From Cololabis saira (lineage: Eukaryota; Chordata; Actinopteri; Beloniformes; Belonidae), in NCBI RefSeq assembly GCF_033807715.1, contig NC_084601.1:2055001-2119000 (forward strand): a DNA stretch of 64,000 nucleotides. The letters are read 5' to 3'. Below the pieces are notes generated by a model. The model was not told the DNA's origin and made no database searches. It saw only the letters and a program-made list of their open reading frames with translations. Positions 61,437-64,000 of the stretch are shown here, piece after piece. The position numbers were made by a program, and so were the translations under genes. Each line of letters begins with the position of its first letter. Position 1 is the first letter of the stretch.

Positions 61437-63797
61437 ATTATTATTATTATTATTATTTTTCTGACGAAAGGAGGGCCTTTTTGCCCCCCTAAACGTGCCC
61501 AAAAAGTCACCAAATTTTGCACGCAAACCAGGCCTGGCGAAAAATTTGATATTTTATGGTTTGCATTAATGGGCGTGGCAAAATGGCTCAACAGCGCCCC
61601 CCGGAAAACTTTGTGCCTCAAGCCCCACGATACGGTTTGACCTACATGCACGAAAATCAGTACACACCTGTATCATTGCACAACTTAAAGAAAAGTCTCT
61701 TGGAGTCATGCCCGAAACCGAACAGGATGTCGGCCATTTTGAATTGATCGTGTCATTTTGGCGAAATTTATGCCATTCCTTCGGCAGTTAATACGGCCCG
61801 AACCGTAACGAGCCCCCATGTGTGTTATACATCAAAATGTGCGTCTCCATCCTCCGACACCACGCATTACTTTTCTCTCTCAAAAGCGTTACCGTGGCGA
61901 CGCTAGACGCCAAAAAGCGCGCCCACCCATTATCTGATTGGTTCAGACAGAAAAAACTTTGCGCCTCAAGCCCCAGAATACGGTTTGACGTACATGAACG
62001 AAAATCGGTACACATCTTTATCATGTCGCTACTTAAAGAAAAGTCTCTTGGCGCCATGGCCTAAACCGAACAGGAAGTCGGCCATTTTGAACATTCTTAA
62101 TTAATCACGTAATTTTGGAGCAATATATGCCATTCCTTCGAGAATTAATACGGCCCGAACCGTATCGTGAACCCAGATGTGTTATACATCAAAATGTGCG
62201 TCTCCATCCTGCGACTATGCGCATTACTTTTCTCTTTCAAAAGTGTTACCATGGCGACGCTAGACGCCAAAAAGCGCGCCCCCCCTTCATCTGATTGGTC
62301 CATATTTGATAGTTTCCCAAAAGTCACCAAATTTTGCATGCAAGCCAGACGTGGTGATAAATGTGATATTTCATGGTTTGCATTAATGGGCGTGGCCTAA
62401 CGGCTCAACAGCGCCCCCTAGAAAACTTTTCTCTGCCATAACTTTTGAATGGTTTGACATAAGAAGTCGTGGGTGGTGTCATCAGATTCTTTATGGAGTC
62501 CTTGACCTTCATTGGCCTGAATTAGCCCCGCCCCTTCTTCTGATTGGTTGTCCCTTTTTTCTGCTATAACTTTTTAATGGTTTGACATAGGAAGTCGTGG
62601 GTGGTGTCAAGGGACTCTGTAATGAGTTCTTAAGCTTCGTTGGCCTGAATTAGCCCCTCCCCTTCTTCTGATTGGTTGTCCATATTTTCTGACTATAACT
62701 TTTGAATGGTTTGACATATTTGAAATATGATGGTAATGTGTCAGCCAACCACAAAAATCTCTGGAATTTTGGTGGAATCATTTATTTTTTGTCCTTGCCC
62801 GGTGCAAATGACATAAATAAAGTGCGTGGTTTGGTTGTGAAAAAATAAAAGTAATGTTACGTGAACAATAAATCAAACGCTCCCTTCCATGCAGTGTGTG
62901 TGTCTAGGAAGTAAAGACTGGAACATGCTATTCACAAAAGAACAAATAGTGGGGTTTTACTAATATTTATATCTTACAAATATTTTAAAAATTACGAAAA
63001 AACAATCCGGGACTCAGATTACATCGCTATGTTGGTATCTTTTAAGTCAGTCAGTCAGAAAATAGCCAAGCTCATTCGTGGCTCAGCGGTAATGTCGCCG
63101 TCTTTCGTGTGGGAGATCGTGGGATCGATCCCAGCTCAATGCAAAGATTATTGTCAGCAATTTTTGTGTTTTTTTTTTACATCAACATGTGCGTCTCCTT
63201 CCTGCGACGACGCGCATTACTTTTCTCATTCAAAAGCGTTAACGTGGCAACACTCGACGCCAAAAAGTGCGCCCCCTTCATCTGATTGGTCCATATTTGA
63301 TAGTTCTCCAAAAGTCACCAAATTTTGCACCAAGCCAGGCCTGGTGATAAATTTGATATTTCATGGTTTGCATGAATGGGCGTGGCCTAATGGCTCAACA
63401 GCGCCCCCTAGAATACTTTTTTCTGCTATAACTTTTGAATGGTTTGACATAGAGAGTCGTGGGTGGTGTCATCGGACTCGGTATTGAGTCCTTGACCATA
63501 ATTGGTGCAAATTAGCCCCGCCCCTTCTTCTGATTGGTTGTCCCGATTTTCTGCTATAACTTTGGAATGGTTTGACATAGAGAGTCGTGGGTGGTGTCAT
63601 CAGATTCTGTATGGAGTCCTTGACCTTCATTGGCCTGAATTAGCCCCACCCCTTCTTCTGATTGGTTGTCCCTTTTTCTGCTATAACTTTTGAATGGTTT
63701 GACATAGGAAGTCGTGGGTGGTGTCGTTTCTGATATGCTTATGGGGGGCGGTGGCCGTGAGTGCGAGGGCCCGTTCATCGCTGCTTGCAGCTTTAAT
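61437..63797 (+). mobile_element. GGGCCCGAGC-family repeat, unit B2
   Basis: It follows B1 directly after an ATT run and, like A2, lacks the 5' hairpin. Modules lie near 61890, 62250 and 63235. The stretch at 62700-63180 holds unrelated sequence plus the tRNA-like segment, matching 12480-12790 in A1. It ends at 63767-63797 with the standard 3' motif. Confidence 0.7.
63072..63140 (+). other. tRNA-like segment with A and B boxes
   Basis: TGGCTCAGCGG at 63079-63089 fits the pol III A box, and GGATCGATCC at 63122-63131 fits a B box, about 32 bases apart. The flanks pair weakly, so it is a tRNA-derived piece and not a clear functional tRNA. Confidence 0.5.
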
Positions 63798-63808
63798 TAT
63801 TATTATTA

Positions 63809-63867
63809 GGGCCCGAGCACTTGCAGTGCGAAGGCCCTATTGTATTTGCAGGAATTTTTATTATTAT
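63809..63867 (+). mobile_element. GGGCCCGAGC-family 5' hairpin, unit B3 start, truncated
   Basis: The hairpin start and the ATTGTATTTGCAGGAATT that follows are present, then a short ATT run. A GGGCATGCC-type element takes over at 63868. Confidence 0.8.
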
Positions 63868-64000
63868 GGGCATGCCAAGTAGTGGCATGACCATATTGCA
63901 ATCGTCCAGAATGGCCCAAAAGGCAATGTTGCTAGCGTTTCGCTAACATGCTAAAGTCGCAAAGGTCCCACTGCGCACCAGCGGGTGTAAAGCATGACCC
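63868..64000 (+). mobile_element. GGGCATGCC-family repeat, 5' end, runs off the window
   Basis: It begins GGGCATGCCAAGTAGTGGCA and continues as the inverse of 57521-57653, with only a few differences. It is in the opposite orientation to the copy at 55405-57653. Confidence 0.85.

Noticed and set aside
63072..63140. Functional tRNA gene
   Set aside because: Stems pair poorly and the copy lies inside a dispersed repeat with a decayed twin at 12640-12760; a tRNA-derived repeat piece is more likely.

Overview
The window looks like a gene-poor stretch of a teleost (probably percomorph) fish nuclear genome. The evidence is the repeat content: Tc1-like transposase remnants, RTE/Rex3-like LINE fragments with a GATG tail, LINE tails ending in GAATT repeats, many hAT-type and TTAA/TA/TAA-flanked miniature transposons, and long CA/TG and ATGG microsatellites. 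I find no intact single-copy host gene. Almost every recognisable coding stretch is transposon-derived.

The most notable object is at 21684-26435: a complete, young-looking LTR retrotransposon. It has two 393-bp LTRs that read as identical by eye, a perfect 5-bp target duplication (ATGGC), a proline-tRNA-like primer site and a polypurine tract. It carries one open frame of 1149 codons. This frame encodes a SCAN-like Gag with a CCHC knuckle, a second diverged copy of the same Gag, an aspartic protease (DTGA), and then about 207 residues closely resembling the coiled-coil core of the host protein alpha-taxilin. Reverse transcriptase, RNase H and integrase are absent. I read it as a non-autonomous, host-gene-transducing retrotransposon.

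Layout. 1-10.3 kb: LINE fragments (one RTE copy with a 13-bp target duplication and internal 32-bp and 12-bp expansions), a SINE split by a LINE, a TAA-flanked MITE and featureless sequence. 10.3-16 kb: a long-TIR transposon filled by two head-to-tail units of a GGGCCCGAGC-type repeat, with exact 128-bp tandem subrepeats. 17.1-19.8 kb: three TTAA-flanked elements in a chain sharing TTAA sites, the first split by a hAT element with a perfect 8-bp duplication. 20.6-28.8 kb: a dead Tc1 transposase broken by at least four later insertions, one of which holds the taxilin retrotransposon. 28.8-41 kb: mostly unannotated sequence with hAT MITEs, foldback repeats, LINE tails and a probable solo LTR. 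41.5-44.4 kb: a long-TIR element split by a broken RTE LINE. 44.4-52.5 kb: MITEs with clear target duplications and a long TG repeat. 52.8-58.4 kb: a hAT/ZMYM1-like transposase pseudogene with a 33-bp coding minisatellite, split by a hAT MITE that itself holds a GGGCATGCC-type repeat. 59.4-64 kb: a second head-to-tail GGGCCCGAGC array running into another GGGCATGCC-type copy.

The GGGCCCGAGC and GGGCATGCC families appear related. Both have a hairpin at one end, a partial copy of that hairpin at the other end, and a shared internal module. The window shows layered transposition, so insertion order can be read from what interrupts what. Family names rest on recognition from memory and by-eye comparison; no database search or alignment program was run.
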